A stretch of DNA of 64,000 nucleotides, from assembly GCF_900100735.1 (NCBI RefSeq), contig NZ_FNCJ01000001.1, forward strand, positions 496,001 to 560,000, in the 5' to 3' direction. The number at the start of each line of letters is the position of its first letter. Position 1 is the first letter of the stretch. Made by a program: the position numbers and the translations under genes. This document shows positions 17,900 to 29,067 of the stretch, piece after piece. The notes beneath the pieces were generated by a model, which searched no databases, was not told the DNA's origin, and worked only from the letters and a program-made list of their open reading frames with translations. The stretch comes from Paraburkholderia phenazinium. GTDB lineage: Bacteria; Pseudomonadota; Gammaproteobacteria; Burkholderiales; Burkholderiaceae.

Positions 17900-18797
17900 C
17901 CATGTAGTCAACAGCCGCTTTCACGTCGGCATCGGACGCGGTCGACCCGCCTTTAGGCGGCATCGCGCCCTTGCCGTGCAGGGCGTAGTTGTAAATCGTA
18001 TCTATCGGATCCTTGAGACGCGGCGCCCACGCGGCCTTGTCGCCGAACTTCGGCGCATTCAGTACGCCGGCGGCGTGACACGCCTGGCAGACCTGCGTGT
18101 AGAGCGCCTTGCCGGCTTGCGAGGCGTCGGCGCTCTGGGTGGCGTCGCCGCCGGGCGCAGTTGCCGGTGCGCTGGCGATCGACGCCAGCGCTGCCGCTGC
18201 CTGGGACGCTGCGGCGGTGCCCGCATCTGCCGTGGCGCCGGAGGCGGGTGCGGCCGCTGCGGCAGTGCCTGATGCAGCCTGGGTCGCGCTTGGCACCGGC
18301 GGTTCGGCAAAGCTGGCGCCCGAATTGTTCGCCATATAGACGACGGCGCGGGCAATTTCGTAGTCGCTATAGTCGTCCGGGCTGGTGCCGCCGCGCGCAG
18401 GCATCGCACCCTTGCCGGTCAAGGCGGTGTGCCAAAGCGTGTCGAAGCCTTGCGCGATGCGCGGCGCCCAGTCGGCGGAGTTGGTGAATTTAGGTGCGCC
18501 TGCAGCGCCGGTGGCGTGACAGGCCGAGCAGACCGCCTTGTAGACTTCCTCGCCGGTCTTGTAGACGCGCGGCGCGTTGGCGTCGCGAATGTCGACCTGG
18601 GCGAGCGGCGCAATGCGGGCGCTGACCTCGGCTTCGGAGAGACTGTCGGTGCCGGCGCCGATGCGGGTCCAGTTGTTGGCGTAGACCGCTAGCAGGACGA
18701 TAACGATGATCGGGACAGCAAAACTGGCGATGATCGCGGCAATGAGCTGTCCAGGAGTTTTGATCGGGGCTTCGTGATTATTTGGTGCTTCGCTCAT
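17883..18797 (-). CDS. Membrane-anchored dihaem cytochrome c (c5-like)
   Basis: This 304-residue protein has an N-terminal transmembrane helix (about residues 17-40) and two haem-binding cytochrome c domains, with C-S-A-C-H at 90-94 and C-Q-A-C-H at 237-241. Each is followed by a K-G-A-M-P haem-ligand segment holding the distal methionine. An Ala/Thr/Pro-rich linker of about 70 residues separates the domains, which look like a duplication. It should face the periplasm and carry electrons toward a terminal oxidase. It is a single gene next to the tRNA-Arg mobile site. Confidence 0.93.
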   Translation of the reverse strand: MSEAPNNHEAPIKTPGQLIAAIIASFAVPIIVIVLLAVYANNWTRIGAGTDSLSEAEVSARIAPLAQVDIRDANAPRVYKTGEEVYKAVCSACHATGAAGAPKFTNSADWAPRIAQGFDTLWHTALTGKGAMPARGGTSPDDYSDYEIARAVVYMANNSGASFAEPPVPSATQAASGTAAAAAPASGATADAGTAAASQAAAALASIASAPATAPGGDATQSADASQAGKALYTQVCQACHAAGVLNAPKFGDKAAWAPRLKDPIDTIYNYALHGKGAMPPKGGSTASDADVKAAVDYMVSAAK

Positions 18798-18931
18798 GCT
18801 TGTCTCGTCTCCCGTGGGTATTGTGAGCGGTACAGCGTGACGGCAACGACCATTTCTTTATTAGCCACGGACGATTATAGACGGAAGGTTTCGGCGGCGG
18901 CGAGCGGTGGCTGGGGGTCTTCAGCGGGCGT

Positions 18932-20734
18932 TTACCCGTATCGGCGGCGGCGGGAGGTGGCCGGCCGCGGGCGCTGGCGGGGCCTATCCAGGGCGGTCGG
19001 TGGACGGGGTGCCGGAAACCGGGTATCCTCTCGGTCTCGCTTTAGCGCTGCTTTCGTGGCGCTTTCGTGTTGAAGCGCCCGTAGCTCAATGGATAGAGTA
19101 CTGCCCTCCGAAGGCAGGGGTTGCTGGTTCGATCCCAGCCGGGCGCGCCAATCTGATACGTCACTGGGCACCTCGCCAGAGTCGCTATTCCAATGTGTGA
19201 CGGCTGACGCGAGCTGCGCACGATTGCCTAGGATGCGGCATTTTGCGCCATCAACGCGAATGTCTGTTACGAGTGCCCGAAGAAGCTGCCTCGCTAGAGG
19301 TCTTTGAGGGTCACACAGTTCGCGCTTGGCTGCGGCGACGAATTTCTCAATATGCGCTCGGCCAACCTTTTTAAATGGCAGGTGCTGCCGCGCCTTCAGA
19401 GCTTCCAACTCTGAGTCAACTGTTTCCCGTTCTCGCTGCTTCGCTCGGATGTATTCCTGCAACGTGACGTCAAGGTCAAGGGTTCTCTTGTCCAGTTGTC
19501 CGTAGATACTCCCTAGTGAGGCGCGCAATGCAGCGGAGCGTGTCTGCAGTATCTGTATGCGTTTAGGGTCCGGTTTTTTAGCTTTTTTCCATATATCTTC
19601 CAGTTCTCCCAAAATAGAACTTACCCGGGTCGGACATAACACACGTTCGACCACAGCCTCCAGCACCTGCTTCTCCAATGCCTCTTTGGGAAAGTTTGGG
19701 CAGCAGCATTCGGTCGGGCTGACCTTCTGTCGGGACGCGCATCGGTAGTATTTGTACCTGCCCGATTTTCCGGTGACGAGCATCAGTCCCTTTTTGCAGT
19801 AACCGCATACCAGCAGGCCGGTTAGCAACGTGGGCACCTGCGCTGCTCTGTTTTCAGTATTCGGTGGGCGCCGCTTTGTGAGCATGCCATGGACGGCCTT
19901 AAACTCCTGCTCTTTTAGAATTGGGGGGACCTTGGTTTCTACCCAATTTTCTCGCGGATGCGGTTGGTTAGTTTGCGAGTTGCGCCGAAAGGTGATTAGT
20001 GTGCCCGTACAAACGGGATTCTCGATGACCTTTTCGACGTGACCTATTGTCCATTTGACTCCTCGATGGAGAATTCCTCTCGCATTCAAATATTCTGCAA
20101 TTCGCTTCATCCCCATCACCATCCCTGCATCGCCAAACCGCGCTAGCCTAAAAATGAGCCGTACCGTTTCAGCTTCGTCATCATCGACGGCGAGAAGTTT
20201 CTTTACTCCACTGCGCGCGGGGATATCTGTCGCTACCGTCTTGTAACCATAAGGAGGTCTCGCGCCGTTGTAATACCCAGCCACAGCGTTTGCCTTCATG
20301 CATTGAGCAACCTTCTCCCCAAGTGCCATACTATGCGCTTCGTCGAACAGTCCGGTAAAGTTGCGCTCAATAAACGCTGTGGTTTTCCCTTCCGAGCGCG
20401 GTTGGCCGAAAATCATCAGTTTCACGCCGTTTTTCTCTAGCTGTCGTTCAAGAATCTCTCGGTCGGCATTGCGTCGATAGAATCGATTCTGCATATGGAC
20501 GAGGATGACATCGAATGGCTTTTCGGGTGACAGCGCGGCGCTAATCATGCGGTCGAAGACAGGGCGTCTCTTTTCAAGTGAATATGCAGATGCGCCAGGC
20601 TCTCGGAAGACCTCAACAATGGCGTGCCCATTTTCGCGGACCCACTTTACCATCGCAGCTTCCTGGTCTTCCATCGAAATGCCTTGTTCGACTTGGCGCT
20701 CAGTTGATACACGGGAATAGAGTGCGATTTTCAT
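18932..20734 (-). CDS. Large serine recombinase with read-through into the tRNA gene
   Basis: This reading frame of 600 residues starts at ATG 20734 behind GGAGAGGG. The resolvase domain has Y-S-R-V-S-T-E-R-Q (catalytic Ser10). A recombinase domain follows, with P-P-Y-G-Y-K and W-T-I-G-H-V-E-K-V-I-E-N-P, then a zinc ribbon with C-G-Y-C, then a coiled-coil helix region. This is the plan of phage or element integrases of the large serine class. From about residue 529 the frame is antisense to the tRNA-Arg gene (R-L-G-S-N-Q-Q-P-L-P-S-E-G), and from about 554 it continues into host sequence upstream of the tRNA. The native protein therefore probably ends near the tRNA 3' end, and the last ~70 codons come from the target site. 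Base composition is clearly lower in G+C than the surroundings. Confidence 0.85.
   Translation of the reverse strand: MKIALYSRVSTERQVEQGISMEDQEAAMVKWVRENGHAIVEVFREPGASAYSLEKRRPVFDRMISAALSPEKPFDVILVHMQNRFYRRNADREILERQLEKNGVKLMIFGQPRSEGKTTAFIERNFTGLFDEAHSMALGEKVAQCMKANAVAGYYNGARPPYGYKTVATDIPARSGVKKLLAVDDDEAETVRLIFRLARFGDAGMVMGMKRIAEYLNARGILHRGVKWTIGHVEKVIENPVCTGTLITFRRNSQTNQPHPRENWVETKVPPILKEQEFKAVHGMLTKRRPPNTENRAAQVPTLLTGLLVCGYCKKGLMLVTGKSGRYKYYRCASRQKVSPTECCCPNFPKEALEKQVLEAVVERVLCPTRVSSILGELEDIWKKAKKPDPKRIQILQTRSAALRASLGSIYGQLDKRTLDLDVTLQEYIRAKQRERETVDSELEALKARQHLPFKKVGRAHIEKFVAAAKRELCDPQRPLARQLLRALVTDIRVDGAKCRILGNRAQLASAVTHWNSDSGEVPSDVSDWRARLGSNQQPLPSEGSTLSIELRALQHESATKAALKRDREDTRFPAPRPPTALDRPRQRPRPATSRRRRYG
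19075..19150 (+). tRNA. tRNA-Arg (anticodon CCG)
   Basis: The acceptor arms GCGCCCG (19075-19081) and CGGGCGC (19140-19146) pair. The discriminator is G, and CCA is encoded at 19148-19150. The anticodon stem CTGCC / GGCAG holds the loop CTCCGAA, so the anticodon is CCG, reading CGG (Arg). The T arm has GGTTCGATCC. Its 3' end borders the mobile-element relic. Confidence 0.95.
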
Positions 20735-20846
20735 ATCCCTCTCCAAAGTACAATGGTGAGGCGCCGCTGCAGATTCATCCGCTGCGCACGGCGCGGCACC
20801 TTTGGTTTAGCCTCTGTGCTGCAAGCAATGTGGCCAGTCGCGTCGG

Positions 20847-21235
20847 TCAGTTAGTGGTTTTTATAGTTCCTCGCATTGCAAGCAATTTTTGCGCAGTCTC
20901 GAACTCCGCCTGTTCCAAAATTGGCGCTACATCTGTGGTCACCCATTTTTCTTCTGGGAGAGCACGGTGAGTGCGCGGGTCAGTGCGGAAGGTGATGCGC
21001 TTTCCGATGCAAACAGGGTTCTCCAGCACCTGCTCCACTAGGCGAATCGTCCACTTCATTCCCCGATGCTTTATGCCGCTGGCATTCAAGGCTTCGGCGA
21101 TTCGTTTCGTCTCGCTGACTATCCCGCCATTTCTAGGTCGCGCGAGTCGAAAAATTTGGCGGACAACCTCAGCCTCTTTTTCGTCCACTGCGAGGATTTT
21201 CTTGACTCCGCTGCGTGCAGGAATACAGTCGATTC
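20847..21235 (-). pseudogene. Remnant of a second large serine recombinase
   Basis: About 125 residues correspond to the recombinase domain of the gene next door. I-P-A-R-S-G-V-K-K appears in both, followed by A-V-D-x-x-E-A-E-x-V-R-x-I-F-R-L-A-R, then H-R-G-x-K-W-T-I and E-N-P-V-C-x-G. The catalytic resolvase domain, the zinc ribbon and the C-terminal region are missing. The frame is joined upstream to a different gene remnant, so this is a deletion scar and not an active gene. Confidence 0.8.
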
Positions 21236-21787
21236 GAACGACGCCTTGATTTCTTGGTGCAAGAAGTCGAGATGGCCGGTGATTTTGGCAAGGTCGAACA
21301 CCTCCCGATTGATGATGGAGGCGTCGTTATCTACAACGGCGTGCACACAGGCTTCTTGTTGTGCAAAACGCGGGTCAATTGCTGGAGCCAGTTGCGCAAG
21401 CTCTGGAGGTAGTCCAATCCGCCCCTCGCGAATCAACACGCGCGTCACCAATTGAGACAAGCCGACGACCGACACTGTCTCGCTCACCGAGTGTTGTATC
21501 TTTCCCTTGGCGCGAGTCGATCACCCTAGCACCTCAGAAATCAGGTAGTCACGCAGTGACTCGTCCGCACGCAATGGAAGAATCGCATCGAGATAACGAA
21601 GGCCGATTCGCTCGATAAAGTCCAGCCGTAGAGCGTCATGCACAATGCCGAGCCCTTTGAGGAACGTTGCCGAGAACGTCTCGAAGGTTTCATACTGGGT
21701 AGTTTGAAAGGCTAGGGCGTTTGACTCCAACACGATGCTTGAGCGGCCTCCGATGTCACCGAAGGTGTAGCGAGGTTGGGCCGTCAA
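21236..21787 (-). pseudogene. Broken TIGR04255-family gene
   Basis: Two in-frame pieces are separated by a TGA at 21521-21523. The upstream piece has Y-E-T-F-E-T-F and R-L-D-F-I-E-R-I-G-L-R-Y-L-D, typical of the TIGR04255 family. The downstream piece has an A-V-V-D-N-D-A-S segment and a helical end resembling the C-terminal half of that family. The N-terminal start is also lost, with an in-frame TAG just upstream of the TTG at 21787. The 3' end runs into recombinase sequence. These proteins occur sporadically in accessory regions and their function is unknown. Confidence 0.55.
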
Positions 21788-21840
21788 CGCTGGTGCAGCA
21801 AGGGATGGTGAACCTCGCCGGTTCTCCTACCGACCGCCCC

Positions 21841-22389
21841 TTACCGCGCTCCTGCCAGACCTTCAGCCTGCTCCCGAATTCTCCCCAGCATGCGCCGCCG
21901 GATAAGCCTACTGACCGGCCGAATGACATACCAATAGGGAGCAAATCTCCGCCGCACGTCGTCAGTCGGACGTTGCACCCGCGTCTTGGTACTCAACATC
22001 ATCGCCGCCGACGGCATGGCTTCAACCGCGAAGTCCGTGACCAACCGGCAAACATCCATCCTGTCATTCGTCTTAACGCCTCGGTAGACCGAATCTCGAG
22101 CAAGCCATAATCCGGTTCCCAAAAACGCCCCAGCCAGCCCAAACACAACACTGCGGTCCCCGTTCCGACCAAGAAACAAGAAATCGTCGAAATCAAACGG
22201 CCGCGGCAGCGATCGGCTTATCAGTCGCGACGGCAACTCCCGTAGCCTGATCGCAAACCGGACTATCGGATCATCCTGCGCTCGCTGCCAAGTGACGCAA
22301 TCCAGAATGACGCCAGCCGAAGCCCGCATGGACAAGGCGTGCTGCTCCCGAAAATCGAAACTGGGCAGAAATTCGTCGATTAGCTTCAT
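21841..22389 (-). CDS. Conserved protein of unknown function
   Basis: This 182-residue protein has normal high-G+C codon use. It begins M-K-L-I-D-E-F-L-P-x-F-D-F-R-E and has a mixed alpha/beta pattern, with F-G-L-A-G-A-F-L-G-T-G-L-W as a hydrophobic stretch and a basic Arg-rich C-terminus (R-L-I-R-R-R-M-L). The N-terminal half resembles proteins that bind small molecules in a helix-grip-like fold, but this is not certain and I do not assign a family. It may mark the first intact host gene to the right of the mobile relic. Confidence 0.6.
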   Translation of the reverse strand: MKLIDEFLPSFDFREQHALSMRASAGVILDCVTWQRAQDDPIVRFAIRLRELPSRLISRSLPRPFDFDDFLFLGRNGDRSVVFGLAGAFLGTGLWLARDSVYRGVKTNDRMDVCRLVTDFAVEAMPSAAMMLSTKTRVQRPTDDVRRRFAPYWYVIRPVSRLIRRRMLGRIREQAEGLAGAR

Positions 22390-23923
<1,534 letters not shown>

Positions 23924-23925
23924 TC

Positions 23926-24978
23926 ATGGCGGAATTCGACACGATCAAAGAGACGAGCTCGGCAACCAAGCCGATGACGATGATCCAGGCGCTGCGCTCA
24001 GCGATGGATGTGATGCTCGGGCGCGACGACAACGTCGTGGTGTTCGGTCAGGACGTGGGCTACTTCGGCGGCGTGTTTCGCTGCACCGAAGGCCTGCAGG
24101 CGAAGTACGGCACCTCGCGCGTGTTCGACGCGCCGATCTCCGAAGGCGGCATTGTCGGCGCGGCGGTCGGTATGGGCGCGTACGGCCTGCGGCCGGTGTG
24201 CGAGATCCAGTTCGCGGACTACTTCTATCCGGCATCGGACCAGATCGTCTCCGAGGGGGCGCGCTTGCGCTATCGCTCGGCCGGCCAGTTCATTGCGCCG
24301 ATGACCATCCGCATGCCTTGCGGCGGTGGCATCTACGGCGGCCAGACGCATAGCCAAAGCCCCGAGGCGATGTTCACCCAGGTCTGCGGCTTGCGCACGG
24401 TCATGCCGTCGAATCCGTACGACGCCAAAGGGCTCCTGATCGCCTCCATCGAGAACGACGATCCGGTGATCTTCCTCGAACCCAAGCGGCTCTATAACGG
24501 GCCATTCGACGGCCATCACGAGCGGCCGGTCACCTCGTGGGCGAAGCATGCGTCGAACGCGGTGCCGGAGGGTTACTACACGGTGCCGCTCGATACGGCT
24601 GCGGTCGTGCGTCCCGGCAATGCGGTGACGGTGCTGACCTATGGAACCACGGTCCACGTGTCGCTCGCAGCGGCGGAAGAAACCGGCATCGACGCGGAAG
24701 TGATCGACTTGCGCACCCTGTGGCCGCTCGATCTCGACACCATCGTCAAGTCGGTGCGCAAGACCCGCCGTTGCGTGGTTGTCCACGAGGCGACGCGCAC
24801 CTGCGGTTACGGCGCGGAGCTGATCTCGCTGGTGCAGGAGCACTGTTTTTATCACCTGGAAGCGCCAATTGAGCGGGTCACCGGCTGGGATACGCCGTAT
24901 CCGCATGCGCAGGAATGGGCCTATTTCCCCGGCCCGCGCCGGGTTGGGGAAGCACTACGTCGCGTGATGGAGGCCTGA
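23926..24978 (+). CDS. bkdA2: Branched-chain 2-oxoacid dehydrogenase E1 beta
   Basis: The ATG at 23926 lies 2 bp after the E1 alpha stop, with AGGAG inside the end of that gene, giving a 350-residue protein. A GTG at 23920 is too close to the ribosome site. It has the transketolase pyrimidine domain with the G-Q-D-V-G-Y-F-G-G-V-F motif and the C-terminal transketolase domain ending in the D-L-R-T-L-W-P-L-D segment. It pairs with BkdA1 to form the heterotetrameric E1. Confidence 0.96.
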   Translation: MAEFDTIKETSSATKPMTMIQALRSAMDVMLGRDDNVVVFGQDVGYFGGVFRCTEGLQAKYGTSRVFDAPISEGGIVGAAVGMGAYGLRPVCEIQFADYFYPASDQIVSEGARLRYRSAGQFIAPMTIRMPCGGGIYGGQTHSQSPEAMFTQVCGLRTVMPSNPYDAKGLLIASIENDDPVIFLEPKRLYNGPFDGHHERPVTSWAKHASNAVPEGYYTVPLDTAAVVRPGNAVTVLTYGTTVHVSLAAAEETGIDAEVIDLRTLWPLDLDTIVKSVRKTRRCVVVHEATRTCGYGAELISLVQEHCFYHLEAPIERVTGWDTPYPHAQEWAYFPGPRRVGEALRRVMEA

Positions 24979-24979
24979 A

Positions 24980-26485
24980 ATGGGTGTGCATGTAATCAAG
25001 ATGCCGGACATCGGTGAAGGCATTGCAGAAGTGGAACTCGGGGCCTGGCACGTGGAAGTGGGCCAGATCGTCAAGGAAGACGGGCCGCTCGCCGACGTGA
25101 TGACGGACAAGGCTGCGGTCGAAATTCCGTCGCCGGTCGCGGGGAAGGTGATTTCGCTGGGCGGCAAGGTTGGCGAAGTGCTGGCGGTCGGCAGCGAGTT
25201 GATCCGTCTGGAAGTGGAGGGCGAAGGTAATCTGAAGCCGGGCGCTGCCGCGCAAGGGGCGCAAGGAGCGAAGGGCACGAACGGAGCTAACGGTGCGCAT
25301 GGTGCCAGCGGCTCGAATGGGGCACACGGCGCTAACGTTACGCACGGCACGCAAGCCGCTGCGGCGGCGAATGTCGCGGCAGCCGTGCACGGGCACGAAG
25401 CCAACGCCTTGTCCGCGTCTTCAGCAGCGGGCACTGCAGCCACAGCGTCGGCGTCAGCCATTCACGCAGCATCTACGCCCGCAGCCGGTGCGGCGTCGTC
25501 CCGTCCGCACGACTCAAGTACCGCGTCGGCTTCGACGTCACTCGCTACGTCTTCCGCATCCCGCGCGCTAGCCGCAACGCAGCCCGCGCCGATACGCCAG
25601 CCCGACGAGCGCCCGCTCGCCTCGCCGGCGGTCCGCCAGCGCGCCTGGGACATGGGCATTGAACTGCGCTTCGTGCACGGCACCGGCGAGGCCGGGCGCA
25701 TCCTGCATTCGGACCTCGACGCCTACGCACAGACGCGCGGCACGGTGCCCTCACCGTTGCAGGCACGCTCAGGCTATGCCGAGCGTCTCGACGAAACCCC
25801 GGTGCCGGTAATCGGCATGCGTCGCGCCATCGCCCGCAAGATGCAGGAGGCCAAGCGGCGCATTCCGCATTTCAGCTATGTGGAAGAGATCGACGTCACC
25901 GAACTCGAAGACCTGCGCGCGCAACTGAACAAGCGCTGGGGCGAGACACGTGGCCGCCTCACCATGCTGCCGCTGCTGATTCGCGCGATGGTAGTCGCGC
26001 TGCGCGATTTCCCGCAGATCAACGCGCGCTTCGACGATGAGGCCGGCGTGGTCACGCGTTACGGCGCGGTGCACATCGGTGTCGCCACGCAGACCGACGC
26101 GGGCCTGACCGTGCCGGTGCTGCGTCACGCCGAAGCACGCGACGTCTGGTCGATGGCGGCCGAAATCGTGCGTCTCGCCGAAGCAGTGCGCAGCGGCAAA
26201 GCGACCCGCGACGAACTGTCGGGTTCGACCATCACCGTGTCCAGCCTGGGCGCGCTCGGCGGGATCGTCTCGACACCGGTCATCAATCATCCCGAAGTCG
26301 GCATCGTCGGCGTCAATCGCATGGTGGAGCGTCCGATGATCCGCAATGGCGCCGTGGTCGCCCGCAAGATGATGAACCTGTCGTCGTCGTTCGATCATCG
26401 GGTCGTCGACGGCATGGACGCCGCCGAGTTTATCCAGTCGGTTCGAGCGCTGCTGGAGCAGCCCGCCCTGCTGTTTGTGGAGTAA
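24980..26485 (+). CDS. bkdB: Dihydrolipoyl acyltransferase E2 of the branched-chain complex
   Basis: This 501-residue core protein carries an N-terminal lipoyl domain (lipoyl Lys44 in V-M-T-D-K-A). A very long flexible linker follows (about 82-205), then a peripheral-subunit-binding domain beginning L-A-S-P-A-V-R. The catalytic acyltransferase domain has the active-site H-R-V-V-D-G. The linker opens with nine uninterrupted G-X-Y triplets (residues 93-119), then an Ala/Ser-rich stretch. The start overlaps the end of bkdA2 almost directly (TGAAATG). It passes the acyl group to CoA. Confidence 0.95.
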   Translation: MGVHVIKMPDIGEGIAEVELGAWHVEVGQIVKEDGPLADVMTDKAAVEIPSPVAGKVISLGGKVGEVLAVGSELIRLEVEGEGNLKPGAAAQGAQGAKGTNGANGAHGASGSNGAHGANVTHGTQAAAAANVAAAVHGHEANALSASSAAGTAATASASAIHAASTPAAGAASSRPHDSSTASASTSLATSSASRALAATQPAPIRQPDERPLASPAVRQRAWDMGIELRFVHGTGEAGRILHSDLDAYAQTRGTVPSPLQARSGYAERLDETPVPVIGMRRAIARKMQEAKRRIPHFSYVEEIDVTELEDLRAQLNKRWGETRGRLTMLPLLIRAMVVALRDFPQINARFDDEAGVVTRYGAVHIGVATQTDAGLTVPVLRHAEARDVWSMAAEIVRLAEAVRSGKATRDELSGSTITVSSLGALGGIVSTPVINHPEVGIVGVNRMVERPMIRNGAVVARKMMNLSSSFDHRVVDGMDAAEFIQSVRALLEQPALLFVE

Positions 26486-26487
26486 GC

Positions 26488-27891
26488 ATGAGTCAGATTG
26501 AAAACACAACCCTGCTGGTCATCGGCGGCGGGCCGGGTGGCTACGTCGCGGCAATTCGCGCCGGACAGCTCGGCATTCCGACCGTGCTGGTCGAGCGCGA
26601 GCAACTCGGCGGCACCTGCCTGAACATTGGCTGCATTCCGTCGAAGGCCCTGATTCACGCAGCCGAGGAATTCGACAAGACCTTGCAGTATGCGGAAACC
26701 TCGCCGCTCGGCATTCGGGTCCGCGCACCGGAGATCGACATCGAGCGCACGGTGGCGTGGAAAGACGGCATCGTGCAGAAACTGACGCGCGGCGTCGGGG
26801 CGCTCCTCAAGAAGCATGGCGTCAAGGTCGTGCAGGGCGATGCACACGTGATCGACGGCAAGACGGTGGACGTCACGTCGAACGCTAATGGTGAGCGTGT
26901 GCGGATCCACTGCGAGCACCTGCTGCTCGCGGCCGGCTCCGAACCCACCGCGCTGCCGTCGATGCCGTTCGGCGGCAAGGTGGTGTCGTCGACCGAAGCC
27001 TTGTCGCCGAAGACGCTGCCCAAGCGCCTCGTGGTGGTCGGCGCGGGCTACATCGGCCTCGAGCTGGGCACGGTGTACCGCAAGCTCGGCGTCGACGTAA
27101 CCGTGGTCGAGGCACTGGACCGCATTCTGCCCGCCTACGATGCCGAACTGGTCAAGCCGGTGGCCGATGCTCTCACGCGCAAAGGCGTCGGGGTTCTGCT
27201 GGGGCACAAGGTGTTGGGTCTCAGCGCCGACGGCCATGCGGTGCGCGTCCAGGACCGCGAGGGTGTCGAAAAGACCTTGCCGGCCGATCAGGTGCTGGTG
27301 GCCGTGGGCCGCCGTCCTCGCACCCAGGGCTGGGGCCTCGAAAGCCTGCAACTCGATCGCAACGGTGCCGCGCTGCGCATCGACGATCAGTGCCGCACTT
27401 CGATGCGTGACGTGTGGGCGATCGGCGATCTGGCGGGCGAGCCGATGCTCGCCCATCTTGCGATGGCGCAAGGCGAGATGGTGGCGGAGCTGATTGCCGG
27501 CAAAGCGCGCCGCTTCGTGCCGGCGGCGATTCCAGCGGTGTGTTTCACCGATCCGGAAATCGTCACCGCCGGGATGTCGCCGGCCGACGCGCAAGCCGCC
27601 GGGCTCGACTGTCTAAGCGCATCGTTCCCGTTCGCCGCGAACGGCCGCGCGATGACGCTCGAAGCCACCGACGGTTTCGTGCGCGTCGTGGCTCGTCGCG
27701 ACAACCATCTGATCGTCGGCTGGCAGGCGGTGGGACGCGGGGTGTCGGAGCTGGCTGCGGCGTTCTCGCAGTCCATGGAGATGGGCGCGCGTCTGGAGGA
27801 CATCGGCGGGACGATCCACGCGCATCCGACGCTGGGCGAAGCGGTTCAGGAAGCCGCGTTGCGTGCGCTGGGGCACGCGCTGCACATCTAG
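26488..27891 (+). CDS. lpdV: Dihydrolipoyl dehydrogenase E3
   Basis: This 467-residue flavoprotein reoxidises the lipoyl groups of BkdB with NAD. It has FAD-binding G-G-G-P-G-G-Y at the N-terminus and the redox disulfide G-G-T-C-L-N-I-G-C (Cys44 and Cys49). An NAD-binding G-A-G-Y-I-G-L-E motif lies in the middle and an H-A-H-P-T-L-x-E segment near the end holds the catalytic His. It is the last gene of the bkd operon, 2 bp after bkdB, and is probably dedicated to this complex. Confidence 0.96.
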   Translation: MSQIENTTLLVIGGGPGGYVAAIRAGQLGIPTVLVEREQLGGTCLNIGCIPSKALIHAAEEFDKTLQYAETSPLGIRVRAPEIDIERTVAWKDGIVQKLTRGVGALLKKHGVKVVQGDAHVIDGKTVDVTSNANGERVRIHCEHLLLAAGSEPTALPSMPFGGKVVSSTEALSPKTLPKRLVVVGAGYIGLELGTVYRKLGVDVTVVEALDRILPAYDAELVKPVADALTRKGVGVLLGHKVLGLSADGHAVRVQDREGVEKTLPADQVLVAVGRRPRTQGWGLESLQLDRNGAALRIDDQCRTSMRDVWAIGDLAGEPMLAHLAMAQGEMVAELIAGKARRFVPAAIPAVCFTDPEIVTAGMSPADAQAAGLDCLSASFPFAANGRAMTLEATDGFVRVVARRDNHLIVGWQAVGRGVSELAAAFSQSMEMGARLEDIGGTIHAHPTLGEAVQEAALRALGHALHI

Positions 27892-27923
27892 GCGGACGTG
27901 TAATCGATCGCGAGGTTAGCAAG

Positions 27924-27944
27924 GCGCCGGCATAAGGCCGGCGC
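27924..27944 (+). terminator. Hairpin at the end of the bkd operon
   Basis: A perfect 8-bp stem, GCGCCGGC / GCCGGCGC with loop ATAAG, lies 32 bp past the lpdV stop. Only GTTGCC follows, so termination strength is uncertain. Confidence 0.45.
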
Positions 27945-28005
27945 GTTGCCCCGAGCGTTGCTTACGCAGCCACGCGACCGGACAGCAGCGCGCGGCCGCC
28001 TCACT

Positions 28006-29067
28006 TCATTTCGCGGCCGCGGCTCCCGCATCCTCGCCCTTGAACACGGTCCGCCAATCGTCCTTCATATCGACGATTAGCCACCCCTTCACATTCGCCT
28101 CTTCCAGGCCCTTATCCAGCTTGCCGGTTCGCGCCGCCCGGTCATACGCATACTCGCGTTGAGCATCCGTGTGATGCACGAGCGCCGCAAAACGCGGCCC
28201 GTCGCCTGAAGTGGTCCACTCGAGCATCGGCAGATCGGCGTCGGAGTTGCCAAACGCCATCAACGGCCGCCGTCCGACCAGGGCCTGAATGGTCTGCGGC
28301 TTTCTCGCGCCGTCGTTGAGTGTCTCGACTTGCGCGAGCCGCGTCAGCGTCGCCGTGCCATTCGTCATGCCGTACTGATAGCGAACGGTGCTGCCGATCA
28401 CCTCATCGGGCGGCACGCCATACATGCTCTGCGAGATCGCGCGAATGAAGTCGGTGTTGTCCGCCGAGACGATATACGTCTTGAAGCCATTGGCGTGCAG
28501 GAAGGCGATCAACTCCACCATCGGCTGATACGCAAGACCGCTATAAGGACGGTTGAAGCGCGGATCGCTGGCACTATCGAACCAGTCATGCACGATCGAC
28601 GCAAAACTGTCGGTCGTCATACCGGCATGGGTGGCCGCCAGCAGTTTCATCGAACCGCCATCGCCGCTGCCTGCCACGTTCTTCAGATTGCCGCGCAGGA
28701 TCGACCGGTACGGCTCCTGGCGCTTCCATTCCGGATGCCGTGCCGCGAGCGTCTTCACCCGTTGCAGCGTAAAGACGAGTTGTACCGGGGCCGGTTGCTC
28801 GGGCCACAGCGTTCCGTCCAGATCGAAGACCGCGATCCGGTCCGCACGGGACACGAAGTCTTTCGACTCCGGCGTCGTGACGCGGGTCACGAAGTCGACA
28901 ATCGAGCGTTCCGCGGGCGTGTCGTTCCACGCCGCGAGTGTGGCGTTCCCAGAAGTTGCACGGGCCGGCCGGGCGGCCTGGGTCGTGCCCGTATGCGGTG
29001 TGGTGGTGCAGGCGCAGAGAACGACGACGGTCAGGCCGATCCAGCGTCTGCGCATCAAGCCAATCAT
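28006..29067 (-). CDS. HAD-superfamily phosphatase-like lipoprotein
   Basis: This 353-residue protein starts at ATG 29067 (AGAGGC upstream), with a basic hydrophobic signal and a lipobox-like V-L-C-A-C. The HAD motifs are clear: motif I V-F-D-L-D-G-T-L-W, a middle Y-I-V-S-A-D-N segment and motif III/IV A-F-G-N-S-D-A-D-L-P-M-L. It resembles phosphoserine-phosphatase-like HAD enzymes exported to the periplasm. The substrate is unknown. It is divergent from the five-gene envelope run that follows and may share its regulatory region. Confidence 0.85.
   Translation of the reverse strand: MIGLMRRRWIGLTVVVLCACTTTPHTGTTQAARPARATSGNATLAAWNDTPAERSIVDFVTRVTTPESKDFVSRADRIAVFDLDGTLWPEQPAPVQLVFTLQRVKTLAARHPEWKRQEPYRSILRGNLKNVAGSGDGGSMKLLAATHAGMTTDSFASIVHDWFDSASDPRFNRPYSGLAYQPMVELIAFLHANGFKTYIVSADNTDFIRAISQSMYGVPPDEVIGSTVRYQYGMTNGTATLTRLAQVETLNDGARKPQTIQALVGRRPLMAFGNSDADLPMLEWTTSGDGPRFAALVHHTDAQREYAYDRAARTGKLDKGLEEANVKGWLIVDMKDDWRTVFKGEDAGAAAAK

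Larger units (their letters stand above)
19151..21840. mobile_element. Degenerate element integrated at the tRNA-Arg 3' end
   Basis: Between the tRNA CCA end and the normal-looking gene at 21841 lies about 2.7 kb of lower-G+C DNA. It contains one intact serine recombinase, the remnant of a second related recombinase and a broken TIGR04255-like gene. The left border is sharp at the tRNA 3' end. I could not find a repeat of the tRNA end on the right, so the right border is a guess from gene content. Confidence 0.6.
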
